Source: an uncultured bacterium
GTDB lineage: Bacteria; Cyanobacteriota; Vampirovibrionia; Gastranaerophilales; Gastranaerophilaceae
Assembly (NCBI GenBank): GCA_900553205.1
Contig: USCK01000003.1
Span: 1 to 32,895 of the forward strand
DNA: 32,895 nucleotides
Reading direction: 5' to 3'
The notes beneath the pieces were generated by a model. That model was not told the origin of the DNA. It was given only the letters and a program-made list of their open reading frames with translations, and made no database searches. Each line of letters begins with the position of its first letter. Positions within the stretch are counted from its first letter, which is position 1. The translations under genes and the position numbers were made by a program. Below are positions 22,708-31,211 of this stretch, in pieces.

Positions 22708-23625
22708 TTAATGTCCAGGTTTTAGAACCTGCAAGTTTCTAGTTTCTGATAACTCTCTGCGAGCTTCTCTTATTTTTTTTCTGCTTTCGTCAGAAAGGCT
22801 CAACCCGTTACAAAGTCTGTCAATAAACCCTGTATTAAGTTTTACGGCCTTATCAAGAGCGCCAAGTTCTTCCAAAACATCTTTTATCTCTGAAAATTTG
22901 TATCCGAAAGAATGTTTTGATTGGTAAACCATTGTTTCACCAGATTCTGCAGATATAGGTTCACCACCAAGTTCAAAATGCAGTTTGAATATAGATTTCA
23001 AATCCTGCAACTCAGACTGCATTGTCTGAACACTTTGTTGGATTCTAAGGAATCTTTCAAAAAGATAATCAATATTTTCTAACTGTTTAGTTTGCCAATC
23101 ATATTTTTGCAAATAAAGTTTTTTAAGTTTTGGATATGCAAGAGCAAGACCCATTGCATCAGCCATAGCTCTATGATGGTTTTCTAAATCAACATGAAAT
23201 TTTTCTGTTAAAGCTGCTAATCCATGAGATTCCAAATCAGGACAAATCTCTTTAAACATTTGTTGAGAATCAATTCTTTCGTTTTCAAATTTCTTCTTAA
23301 AAACTCTTTTGCAAGCTTCGTTTAAAAATGAATAATCAAAAATTGCATTATGAGCAACAATAGGAGCATCACCAATAAAATCTAAAATTTCTCCTAGTAT
23401 TTCGCTTTCTTTTGGTGCATCTGCAACCATATCCTCTGTTATTCCATGAATCGCAATACTTGATTTTCTGATATGTTGTTCAGGATTAATAAGAGTTTGG
23501 TATGTATCTTTTACTTTCCCGTTTTCAAGTCTTACGGCTGCAAATTCGATAATTCTTTCTTTTGTATAATCCAACCCTGTGGTTTCTGTATCTAATACTA
23601 TTTCTACAACTTTTTTCCTAGGCAT
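22708..23625 (-). CDS. DnaQ-family 3'-5' exonuclease (DEDDh)
   Basis: A protein of 305 aa. Exo I is LDTETTG (Asp12, Glu14), Exo II HNAIFDYSFLN (Asp97) and Exo III HHRAMADAMGLA (His151, Asp156), a complete DEDDh catalytic set. It resembles the proofreading epsilon subunit or PolC exonuclease domain, which removes mismatched 3' nucleotides. The C-terminal 135 residues are an unusual extension: a coiled coil (about 185-215, LERIQQSVQTMQSELQ-like) and a small domain with helical repeats ending at KPGH. The extension does not look like a polymerase-binding tail I recognise, so replication proofreading versus repair cannot be decided. It is the first gene of a minus-strand pair with leuD. Confidence 0.88.
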   Translation of the reverse strand: MPRKKVVEIVLDTETTGLDYTKERIIEFAAVRLENGKVKDTYQTLINPEQHIRKSSIAIHGITEDMVADAPKESEILGEILDFIGDAPIVAHNAIFDYSFLNEACKRVFKKKFENERIDSQQMFKEICPDLESHGLAALTEKFHVDLENHHRAMADAMGLALAYPKLKKLYLQKYDWQTKQLENIDYLFERFLRIQQSVQTMQSELQDLKSIFKLHFELGGEPISAESGETMVYQSKHSFGYKFSEIKDVLEELGALDKAVKLNTGFIDRLCNGLSLSDESRKKIREARRELSETRNLQVLKPGH

Positions 23626-23672
23626 TTAATTCATCTTTCTCTCTTAATAATAAGTATATTAGAATAATAGCA

Positions 23673-23701
23673 TGAAAAAAATATATATGTTAAAATATAC
23701 T
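23673..23701 (+). promoter_or_regulatory. Possible trxA-purB promoter
   Basis: TATACT at 23696-23701 lies 17 nt after a poor -35 (TGAAAA, 23673-23678), 30 nt before the trxA start. Only the -10 box is convincing. Confidence 0.3.
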
Positions 23702-23730
23702 CGTCAATTTAAATATTAAGGGGTTTAGTT

Positions 23731-24048
23731 ATGGCAATAGATATAAATAAAGACAATCTTGATTCTGAGGTTTTGGATACCGAAGGTATAGTTGTTGCAG
23801 ATTTTTGGGCTCCATGGTGTGGACCTTGTCGTAAATTAGGTCCTGTATTGGAAGAATTGGAAAAAAGTTTTGAAGGCAAGATGAAGCTTGTAAAAGTCAA
23901 TGCTGATGAAAATTTTGAAATAATGAAACAGTTTTCAGTAAGTGGGCTTCCAACTCTTTTGGTTTTTAAAAACGGTGAACCTGTAGAAAGAATGGCAGGA
24001 CTTATTCCTAAATCTTCTATTATTAATAATATAGAAAAACATTTATAG
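23731..24048 (+). CDS. trxA: Thioredoxin
   Basis: A protein of 105 aa, typical thioredoxin size. The redox motif WCGPC has Cys30 and Cys33 within ADFWAPWCGPCRKLGP, and the cis-proline is in GLPTLLVF (Pro74). It reduces protein disulfides in the cytosol, supplied by thioredoxin reductase (not in the window). GGGG at 23720-23723 gives a usable ribosome-binding site. It lies 12 nt upstream of purB, so the two are probably co-transcribed. Confidence 0.96.
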   Translation: MAIDINKDNLDSEVLDTEGIVVADFWAPWCGPCRKLGPVLEELEKSFEGKMKLVKVNADENFEIMKQFSVSGLPTLLVFKNGEPVERMAGLIPKSSIINNIEKHL

Positions 24049-24060
24049 AGAGCGAAAAAA

Positions 24061-25356
24061 ATGATTGATAGATATTCTTTACCTGAAATGAAAGCAATTT
24101 GGGACTTGCAATCAAAGTTTTCTTACTATTTGAAGGTCGAAATTGCAGTCTGTGAGGCTTATGCGAAGCTGGGCAAAATACCAAAAGATGCGTTAGAAAA
24201 AATTAAAACCTTCGCATCGTTTGATTTGGATAGAATTGCAGAAATTGAGGCTGAAGTAAGACATGATGTCATCGCATTTTTGACCAATGTAAATGAAACC
24301 GTTGGTGAAGAATTGGCACAATATATTCATATGGGGCTTACGAGTTCAGATGTTATTGATACGGCATTTGCCTTACAGATAAAAGATTCTTCTGTTATTA
24401 TTGAACAAAAATTTGAAAATCTTTTGGATACTATGAGAGATATGGCAAAAAAATATAAACATACTGTTTGTATTGGACGCTCTCATGGTGTTCATGCTGA
24501 GGTTATGACATTTGGTGTAAAGGTTTTGAGTTGGTTAGATATATTTGAAAGAGTTTATGATAAGTTCAAATATTCGGTAAAAAATATCAACAAAGGTCAA
24601 ATTTCAGGGCCTGTAGGAACTTATAGTAATGTTCCTATGGATATAGAAACTCTAACTTGTGAAACCTTAAATTTGGAACCTGCAAGAATATCAACACAAA
24701 TAATTGCTCGAGATATTCATGCTGATTATATGCAATCATTGTCTTTAATAGCTTCAACAATAGAACAGGTAGCCGTTGAAATTAGGCATCTTCAAAGAAC
24801 AGAGGTTCATGAGGTTGAAGAAGGGTTTGGAAAAAATCAAAAAGGTTCATCTGCTATGCCTCATAAGAAAAATCCTGTTTTGTGTGAAAATTTATGTGGA
24901 TTGGCAAGAGTTGTAAGAAGTAATTCTTTGGCTGCAATGGAAAATATTGCATTATGGCATGAAAGAGATATTTCACATAGCTCGACAGAGCGTATAATAT
25001 TCCCTGATTCATTAGAATTGGTGGATTTTATGCTAACTAGGTTAAATAATGTTCTCAAAAATCTTGTAATAAAAGAAGATAATATGGAAAAGAATTCAAA
25101 CCTTTTCGGAGGTATTGTTTATTCTCAAAAAGTTCTTCTAACTCTTGTAGAAAAAGGCTTAACAAGAGAAGATGCTTATAGAATCGTTCAAAAACACGCA
25201 CTTGATGCGTTTGAAAACAATGGTGATTTCAAGAAAAATTTAGAATCTGATAAAGAAGTTACTAAATTGCTAACCAATGATGAAATTGAAGAATGTTTTG
25301 ATAGAGAAAAATATCTACAGAATATAGATGCTATTTTTGAAAAATTTGCTCTTTAG
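24061..25356 (+). CDS. purB: Adenylosuccinate lyase
   Basis: A protein of 431 aa, normal for the short PurB class. It has the fumarase/aspartase signature SSAMPHKKNP (263-272), His68 in RHDV, LTSSDVIDTAFALQ (93-106), and the catalytic His142 in GRSHGVHAE. It catalyses two steps of purine synthesis: SAICAR to AICAR, and adenylosuccinate to AMP, each releasing fumarate. The stop codon is 8 nt from the stop of the convergent gene on the other strand, leaving no room for its own terminator. Confidence 0.97.
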   Translation: MIDRYSLPEMKAIWDLQSKFSYYLKVEIAVCEAYAKLGKIPKDALEKIKTFASFDLDRIAEIEAEVRHDVIAFLTNVNETVGEELAQYIHMGLTSSDVIDTAFALQIKDSSVIIEQKFENLLDTMRDMAKKYKHTVCIGRSHGVHAEVMTFGVKVLSWLDIFERVYDKFKYSVKNINKGQISGPVGTYSNVPMDIETLTCETLNLEPARISTQIIARDIHADYMQSLSLIASTIEQVAVEIRHLQRTEVHEVEEGFGKNQKGSSAMPHKKNPVLCENLCGLARVVRSNSLAAMENIALWHERDISHSSTERIIFPDSLELVDFMLTRLNNVLKNLVIKEDNMEKNSNLFGGIVYSQKVLLTLVEKGLTREDAYRIVQKHALDAFENNGDFKKNLESDKEVTKLLTNDEIEECFDREKYLQNIDAIFEKFAL

Positions 25357-25364
25357 TTTAGTTT

Positions 25365-27059
25365 TTATTTAGAATCCGAGTTTAATATTTCTTTAATAGA
25401 GTCAGCTATATAAGTACAATCCCTACTGTATGATTTTATGCAATCTGTATGAAATCCTCTAGTAGCACCTGTTAATCTATAGTTTACATTATGTAGCAGG
25501 GCGATATTTGCTGCAAATTCACTATTATTATCTGGAGCCATGTATGGGAAAATTAAGCAAGGCTTTTTAGGATAAGGATTATAAAAATCATAAAAAGTAC
25601 TTCCTAATGCGAGATTTAAAGAATTTTCATCTTTAATATTTTCATTCCAAGCTTTATGTTGTTTTTGGTTTGTTATTAAAATATCTTTAGATTGTCGATT
25701 ATTATTAATTATATATTTATTTATTGCATTAATTCCTTCTTCAGTTGAGAAGATGGGAGCTATAATAATATTATTGTTATGTTTTTCTAAAGAGCTTTTA
25801 TATTTATATAAATCCATAAGACTTTCAGTTAAAGATTCTCCTGAAATTGTATTATCATCAAGAATAACAAAAGTTTTATTTTGTGAATCTTTGCTCCTTA
25901 AATTTAAATCAATAAAATCAGAAATTCTGTTTTGAGGTATATCGTTTACTAATTGATATTGATGTGTAATTAGATTATAGCTCTTTTTTTCTGTAGGAAG
26001 TATGTATAAAATATCTTCCTTTTGTTTACCTTGAGCTTTGTTAAAATCAATAATATTTTTATGTATTTCGCTTAAATTTTTAGCTATAGATTCTGGAGTA
26101 AAAACCATTAGAGCATTATCTAAATGTTGAATTACATCGCTTTTTACATCACACCTTTTATCTTGTTCAGATATTCTATCAAATAGTGTCGCATCTATTG
26201 TAGCATTAAGTTCTTTTTTACTCATCTGTTCAGGACGCATTTGGTTATAGATGTTTTCAATAGTTGGTTCTTGCTCGTTTTTGATTATAATTGGTTCTAT
26301 GCCAAGAGCTTTCGTTTCGTTAAGAATTTTTTCATCTATATCTTTTTGTGCTAATAATTCTCGAGTAGTTTCTTCAAGATTTTTGTTTCTATTCAAAAAA
26401 TTTATTCCGTCTTCAAATCCAGATAATACAAAAAATTTGATATTTTTGTAGTTGTTATATTTTAACTCTTTAAGACTATCATTACAATTTTTTATTTGTT
26501 CAATTTTATTTTTATCAAGAAAAACTGCATTATCTTCACCATGCAAACTACCCATTTGTTTTTGTGTAATTAAATAATTTAAAGATCTATTAAGTCCAAA
26601 CATATTCTCTGTGAGATAGTTTTGGTGCATTATTGCACCGACATTTAGGATATCATTTTTTTTAAGTTTTTTTATTACTAAATCAAGACTTCTCAAGTTT
26701 GCAAATTGTGTAGCTTGTTGCATTGTAGATAATATTTTTTCTCTAGGATAATCGGTTGTTTTTTCGATGTTCGTAACAGCATTTTTTATGTCCTCTATGG
26801 AAACTTCATTTAAGGAGTTGTGATAATTTGTATAAACTTTATCAAATTGTGCTAATGCAGATTCTCTAAAAGGTATGATTTTATTTATCTTTTGAGTGTT
26901 TGCTATGTTTTGAGGACGAGTCCACCATATACCCTTGAAATTTGTAGCCGATTTAGTAAGTTGGTTGTTTGATATAATTGTATTTGTGGTAACTTTTTTG
27001 TTTGTTTTTATATTGTTATAATAATTGTTTGATATGTTTGTTTGATTAATCGTTAACAT
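25365..27059 (-). CDS. Hypothetical protein with PRPP-loop-like motif, paralogue 2
   Basis: A protein of 564 aa; no named family recognised. It starts MLTINQ like its upstream neighbour and has NFKG at residues 40-43. Shared blocks with the neighbour include ILSTMQQATQFA, NYLIxxKxMGxLxG, VLSGFEDGINFLNRNKNL, MRPEQMSK-x-ELNA-x-IDA, PTEKKSYNLITHQYQL and a C-terminal IFPYMAPDNNSEFAANIALLHN. FVILDDNTISGESLTE (Asp401-Asp402, Ser406-Ser409) has the shape of a type I phosphoribosyltransferase PRPP loop (hhhhDD-x3-TG-x-S/T), with TG changed to SG. Its start overlaps the end of the preceding gene by 14 nt, with AGAGGA inside that gene, so translation is coupled. No signal peptide or membrane helix is seen. 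Function is unknown; a PRTase-like fold is inferred from one motif. Confidence 0.72.
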   Translation of the reverse strand: MLTINQTNISNNYYNNIKTNKKVTTNTIISNNQLTKSATNFKGIWWTRPQNIANTQKINKIIPFRESALAQFDKVYTNYHNSLNEVSIEDIKNAVTNIEKTTDYPREKILSTMQQATQFANLRSLDLVIKKLKKNDILNVGAIMHQNYLTENMFGLNRSLNYLITQKQMGSLHGEDNAVFLDKNKIEQIKNCNDSLKELKYNNYKNIKFFVLSGFEDGINFLNRNKNLEETTRELLAQKDIDEKILNETKALGIEPIIIKNEQEPTIENIYNQMRPEQMSKKELNATIDATLFDRISEQDKRCDVKSDVIQHLDNALMVFTPESIAKNLSEIHKNIIDFNKAQGKQKEDILYILPTEKKSYNLITHQYQLVNDIPQNRISDFIDLNLRSKDSQNKTFVILDDNTISGESLTESLMDLYKYKSSLEKHNNNIIIAPIFSTEEGINAINKYIINNNRQSKDILITNQKQHKAWNENIKDENSLNLALGSTFYDFYNPYPKKPCLIFPYMAPDNNSEFAANIALLHNVNYRLTGATRGFHTDCIKSYSRDCTYIADSIKEILNSDSK

Positions 27060-28767
27060 TTTTAGATTCCTCTAATAGCTTTTTTGATAGGCTAGATACT
27101 GAATATGTGTCTATTGAGCCTGATTTTATTCTAAATAGGTATTCGTTTGTGTTGCATTGGTTATGGTTTATATCGTGCAATAGTGCAATGTTTGCAGCAA
27201 AACTACAGTTGTTGTCGGGTGCCATATATGGAAAGATTACGCAAGGCTTTTCATTGTATTGCCATTGATAGCCAAATGCTGTTTTCCCTAATACATGGCT
27301 AAGAAGATTTGGATTTTTTATATCTTTTTCCCAATTATTGTTTATTTGTTTGTGAAATAAGATTTTATCTTGTTTTCGGTTGTTTTTATAAAGTACTTCT
27401 TGAATTTTATTAGTTCCCTTTGTTGTTACTAAAAGAGGTGCATAAATAAAATTGATATTTTGTTGATTAACACTATCCATTCTTTCGGCAAAAGGGAAAA
27501 AGTTGTCAGTCATTGACTCCCCTGAAATGGCGCAATCGTCAAGGAATACAATTGTTTTATTTTTAAGTTTTGGAGAATTAATATTCTCTAGAATTGTTTC
27601 AATATCAGTAAATTTATTTTTATCAATATTGTTTGTCAGTTGATATTGGTGATTAATTAATCCATAGCTTTTTTCTGAATCAGGGATACAAAATAATAAG
27701 TCTTTTTCACTTTTGTTAATAGATTTGTTGAATTTGATAATGTTTTGATGCATATTAGCAAATCCATCAGACATAGATTCAGGACTAACAACAAGCAGGT
27801 TGTTATGTAAATATTTAATAGTGTCAGTTTTTACATTACTTTGAGCATTAGCATTTGGAATTCTTAACTTAATAATACTGGCATCTATTACAGCGTTTAG
27901 TTCGTCTTTTGACATTTGTTCAGGACGCATTTGCTCGTATATGCTTTTTGTTGTTGCTTCGTTTTTATTTTTTATAACAGTTGGTTTGATTCCTAATTCT
28001 TTGGCTTGATTGATTATATCGGTATCAATGTTACCTTTTGATATGATTTCTTTAGTATTTTCAGACAGGTTTTTATTTCTATTTAAAAAATTAATACCAT
28101 TGTCGAAACCTGATAAAATATAAAATTTATTTTTTTTGTTTTGAATTAAATTTTTTATGTCAGATAGATTCTTTATAGAGTTTTCTTTTAGTTGTGCAAG
28201 TTTATTTTTGTCTAGAAATATTGCATTATTATTTCCAGATAAATCTCCCATTTTCTTTTTTTGTATTAAGTAATGTAGAGTCATATTTAATCCAAAATTG
28301 TTTTTTACAAATTCAGGTTGGTTTGTATTAGAAATATCGCCAATCATTCCGATGTTATCTTTATTTAGTTGATTGATAATATGTTTAATGCTTTTTATAC
28401 TGGCAAATTGTGTTGCTTGTTGCATTGTTGATAAAATTTTATTTTTAGGGTGTTTTTGTTCAAGTTCTTTGACCGTAAGTTCTATATCCGAAAGTGGGGT
28501 TTCGTGTAAATCTTGTTTGTATTCTGTGAATAGTTCATTAAATTCTTTTGAAGCACTTTCTTTTGTTATTGGTCGTGGTGTTTGGGCACAGGCTTTTGCT
28601 TTTGCAAGCATAATACTCTGTGCTTTTTCATAAGATTTAAGAGCATAAAAATGTACATTACTTTTAATAGGTACGCTTTGCGTGTTCTCAAACTGTTTGT
28701 TTTGAGTTTTTGCAGAGTTTGTATGTTGTGGATAACAGTTTTTAGAATATTGATTAATCGTCAGCAT
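27046..28767 (-). CDS. Hypothetical protein with PRPP-loop-like motif, paralogue 1
   Basis: A protein of 573 aa, a paralogue of the downstream gene along most of its length. The N-terminal 45 residues are low in structure and hold VHFYA (38-42) at the place where the partner has NFKG. VFLDDCAISGESMT (Asp410-Asp411, Ser415-Ser418) is the PRPP-loop-like motif. The FGLNMTLHYLIQKKKMGDLSG, MRPEQMSKDELNAVIDA and VIFPYMAPDNNCSFAANIALLHD blocks match the partner closely. GGAGGT (plus 28773-28778) lies 5 nt before the ATG and is the strongest ribosome-binding site of the region, yet it sits in a 10-bp hairpin. The tandem duplication with retained motifs suggests both copies are active. Confidence 0.72.
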   Translation of the reverse strand: MLTINQYSKNCYPQHTNSAKTQNKQFENTQSVPIKSNVHFYALKSYEKAQSIMLAKAKACAQTPRPITKESASKEFNELFTEYKQDLHETPLSDIELTVKELEQKHPKNKILSTMQQATQFASIKSIKHIINQLNKDNIGMIGDISNTNQPEFVKNNFGLNMTLHYLIQKKKMGDLSGNNNAIFLDKNKLAQLKENSIKNLSDIKNLIQNKKNKFYILSGFDNGINFLNRNKNLSENTKEIISKGNIDTDIINQAKELGIKPTVIKNKNEATTKSIYEQMRPEQMSKDELNAVIDASIIKLRIPNANAQSNVKTDTIKYLHNNLLVVSPESMSDGFANMHQNIIKFNKSINKSEKDLLFCIPDSEKSYGLINHQYQLTNNIDKNKFTDIETILENINSPKLKNKTIVFLDDCAISGESMTDNFFPFAERMDSVNQQNINFIYAPLLVTTKGTNKIQEVLYKNNRKQDKILFHKQINNNWEKDIKNPNLLSHVLGKTAFGYQWQYNEKPCVIFPYMAPDNNCSFAANIALLHDINHNQCNTNEYLFRIKSGSIDTYSVSSLSKKLLEESKNVND

Positions 28768-28772
28768 ACTCT

Positions 28773-28796
28773 ACCTCCAAATGAATATTTAGAGGT
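28773..28796 (-). promoter_or_regulatory. Hairpin sequestering the Shine-Dalgarno of paralogue 1
   Basis: In minus-strand RNA, ACCUCUAAAU (plus 28787-28796) pairs with AUUUGGAGGU (plus 28773-28782) around an AUUC loop: ten pairs, one of them U-G. The whole GGAGGU is buried, 5 nt before the start codon. This would block initiation unless melted or remodelled. Confidence 0.6.
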
Positions 28797-28993
28797 TATC
28801 TGCATATTATTAATGTTGATTGAACTAATTAGATTCATGATTCTCTTTTGAGATTTACTTTCAAATAGAAGAATGTCTGAAAATAAATTTTTTTGTTTAT
28901 TTTTTGCAAAATATTAAGAAAAGTTAATAAAAGAGCAAATTTTTAAAAGAATCGGGTTTTATATAGATGTGTGAAGTAAAAGGTAATTTTTGT

Positions 28994-29317
28994 ATGAATA
29001 ATGTATCTTTAAATATGCCAAGACATAATATATCATTTGGTAATCAAGATAAAACCGAAAAGAAAACCCCACCGAATCCTACAATTTCCGGTGTCCCTCT
29101 AAGAGGTACAAAACGGTTAAATATGCACCCTTTAGTTATTGGTGGCATAAACGGCTTTTGTTGGTTAAGCGCAGGTATTATTACGGATAGACTGATATCA
29201 AAGATATTTAAGACAAAAGCAGGTTCTGTACCCGCAAGAATATTGCAAGGTGCTTTAGCTCTAGCTACTGGATATAATGCATATAGAGTTGCAAAGAATG
29301 AAGTTTCAAAAGCGTAA
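28994..29317 (+). CDS. Small membrane protein with N-terminal ISFGN motif
   Basis: Function not recognised. The protein has 107 aa from the ATG at 28994, chosen because AAAAGG (28978-28983) lies upstream. An earlier in-frame ATG at 28967 would add nine residues without a ribosome-binding site. ISFGN is at residues 13-17, followed by a polar proline-rich stretch. Two hydrophobic segments follow: PLVIGGINGFCWLSAGIIT (about 46-64) and ILQGALALATGYNA (about 82-95). It is probably membrane-anchored. It precedes dapB by 80 nt and may be a separate unit. Confidence 0.7.
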   Translation: MNNVSLNMPRHNISFGNQDKTEKKTPPNPTISGVPLRGTKRLNMHPLVIGGINGFCWLSAGIITDRLISKIFKTKAGSVPARILQGALALATGYNAYRVAKNEVSKA

Positions 29318-29345
29318 TATATTTAACATATTATTTAACTTTTGC

Positions 29346-29380
29346 TAGTATTGTGTAATACTAATAAAAAAGAATATATT
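29346..29380 (+). promoter_or_regulatory. Inverted repeat and possible promoter before dapB
   Basis: TAGTATT (29346-29352) and AATACTA (29357-29363) form a perfect 7-bp inverted repeat around GTGT. TTGTGT (29351-29356) with an 18-nt spacer and TATATT (29375-29380) could be a promoter whose -35 lies inside the repeat, which would suit a repressor site. A-rich sequence follows the hairpin, so it is not a plus-strand terminator. Confidence 0.38.
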
Positions 29381-29397
29381 ATGGGAAGGATTAACAA

Positions 29398-30147
29398 ATG
29401 ATTAATGTTGCAGTTTGTGGCTCAAACGGCAAAATGGGAAAAGAAGTTGTAAGAGCTGTAAATGAAGATAATGAACTAACTTTGGTTGCTCAAATAGATA
29501 TTGTTGATGGTGAATATTCTTCAATAAAAGATGCGTCTGCTCAAAAAAAGATAGATGTATTGGTTGATTTTACACAACCAAAAAGTATATATGAAAATGC
29601 ACAGTATTGTTTGAACAATGGAATTAATATTGTTATAGGTACTACAGGTTTGTCTGATGAACAAATCGCTAACCTGAAATCTTTATCGGAACAGAATAAA
29701 GTATCTTGTTTAATCGCTCCAAATTTTTCAACTGGTGCAGTTTTGATGATGATGTTTGCAAAACAGGCCGCAAAGTATTTTGATAATGCAGAAATTATAG
29801 AACTTCATCACAACCAAAAGAAAGATGCTCCATCAGGTACTGCTGTAAAAACAGCATTAATGATGTCTGAAGCTTCTGAAAAATCTTTTGTTACAGGAAA
29901 CTGTCCTGAAACTGAAACAATTAAAGGTGCGAGAGGCGGTATTTCATATTCTGATATCCATATACATTCAGTAAGAATGCCCGGGTATATTGCATCTCAA
30001 GAGGTATTGTTCGGCTCATCGGGGCAAACATTTAAAATCAGGCATGATTCTATGAATAGAGAATGTTATATGCCAGGGGTTTTAATGGCAGTAAAACATG
30101 TGATGACAAAGCCTGAATTTATTTACGGCTTAGAAAATATAATGTAG
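29398..30147 (+). CDS. dapB: 4-hydroxy-tetrahydrodipicolinate reductase
   Basis: A protein of 249 aa, normal for DapB. The NAD(P)-binding loop is VAVCGSNGKMGKEVV (4-18), GTTGLS is at 81-86, and the catalytic region is ELHHNQKKDAPSGTA (135-149) with the conserved His and Lys. It reduces the DapA product in the lysine/diaminopimelate pathway, which feeds peptidoglycan. GGAAGGA precedes the ATG. The asd gene follows at a gap of about 30 nt, giving a pathway operon, although the order dapB-asd is inverted relative to the reaction order. Confidence 0.96.
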   Translation: MINVAVCGSNGKMGKEVVRAVNEDNELTLVAQIDIVDGEYSSIKDASAQKKIDVLVDFTQPKSIYENAQYCLNNGINIVIGTTGLSDEQIANLKSLSEQNKVSCLIAPNFSTGAVLMMMFAKQAAKYFDNAEIIELHHNQKKDAPSGTAVKTALMMSEASEKSFVTGNCPETETIKGARGGISYSDIHIHSVRMPGYIASQEVLFGSSGQTFKIRHDSMNRECYMPGVLMAVKHVMTKPEFIYGLENIM

Positions 30148-30179
30148 AGAGTATTTAATTAGAGTAAGGAATGTTAAGT

Positions 30180-31211
30180 ATGAGAAAACCACAAATAGCA
30201 ATTTTAGGTGCTACAGGAGTTGTAGGTAGAGAAATTACAAAAATCACAGAAGAATTAGGTATTGAATATAAATCTATAAAATTTCTTTCAAGTGCCAAGA
30301 GTGCAGGTTCAAAGATTACTTTTAAAGGAAGTGAATACACTGTTGAAGAAGCAACTCCTGATTCTTTCAATGGAATAGATATTGTAATGGCTTCTGCAGG
30401 TGGTTCAACCAGTCAAAAATTTGCTCCCGAAATTGTAAAACGAGGTGGTGTAATTATTGATAACTCAAGTGCATTCAGAATGGAAAAAGATGTACCATTA
30501 GTTATTGCTTATGTAAATGATGAAGATTTGAAAAAGCATAAAGGTATTATTGCAAATCCAAATTGCTCAACTTCACAATTAATGTTAGTGTTAAAACCTT
30601 TGCATGAAAAAGCAAAAATAAACAGATTGATTGTATCTACATATCAGGCTGTAAGTGGTGCAGGGTTGGCTGCAATTAACGAATTAAGAGAAAATACTAT
30701 TGCAACATTAGAAGATAAACCATTTGAAAATAAATGTTTCAAAAAACCTATTTCTTTTAATGTTATTCCTCAAATTGATGTTTTCTGTGAAAACGGATAT
30801 ACAAAAGAAGAAATGAAGGTTGTAAACGAAACTAAAAAAATCTTACATTTAGCAGAAGAAACACCTATTTCTTGTACTGCAGCAAGAGTTCCTGTGTTCA
30901 ATGGTCACTCAGAAGCTGTTGATATTGAATTTGATAAGGAAATTTCGCCTGATGAGGTTAGAAATATCTTGAAGGATTCTTTTGGTATAGAGGTTATTGA
31001 TAATCCGGAAAACTATGAATATCCAACAACAAGAGATGCAAGTGGTAACAACCCTGTATATGTAGGTCGTATAAGAAAGAATTTAGCATTGAAAAACGGT
31101 ATTTCATTATGGTGTGTAGCTGATAACTTAAGAATTGGAGCTGCATTAAATACTGTCAGAATATGTAAAAAAGTGATAGAAATGGGATTGTTTGGAGGTA
31201 AAAATGAATAA
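30180..31211 (+). CDS. asd: Aspartate-semialdehyde dehydrogenase
   Basis: A protein of 343 aa from the ATG at 30180. AAGGA (30166-30170) is 9 nt upstream of this ATG but directly abuts the earlier ATG at 30171, so the later start is preferred. The NADP loop is AILGATGVVGREI, with SAGGSTSQKFAPE and the active-site Cys129 in NPNCSTSQ. Substrate-binding segments include YQAVSGAG and the histidine in VPVFNGHSEA. It makes aspartate semialdehyde, the branch point for lysine/DAP, threonine and methionine. Its last 8 nt overlap the next small gene. Confidence 0.96.
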   Translation: MRKPQIAILGATGVVGREITKITEELGIEYKSIKFLSSAKSAGSKITFKGSEYTVEEATPDSFNGIDIVMASAGGSTSQKFAPEIVKRGGVIIDNSSAFRMEKDVPLVIAYVNDEDLKKHKGIIANPNCSTSQLMLVLKPLHEKAKINRLIVSTYQAVSGAGLAAINELRENTIATLEDKPFENKCFKKPISFNVIPQIDVFCENGYTKEEMKVVNETKKILHLAEETPISCTAARVPVFNGHSEAVDIEFDKEISPDEVRNILKDSFGIEVIDNPENYEYPTTRDASGNNPVYVGRIRKNLALKNGISLWCVADNLRIGAALNTVRICKKVIEMGLFGGKNE

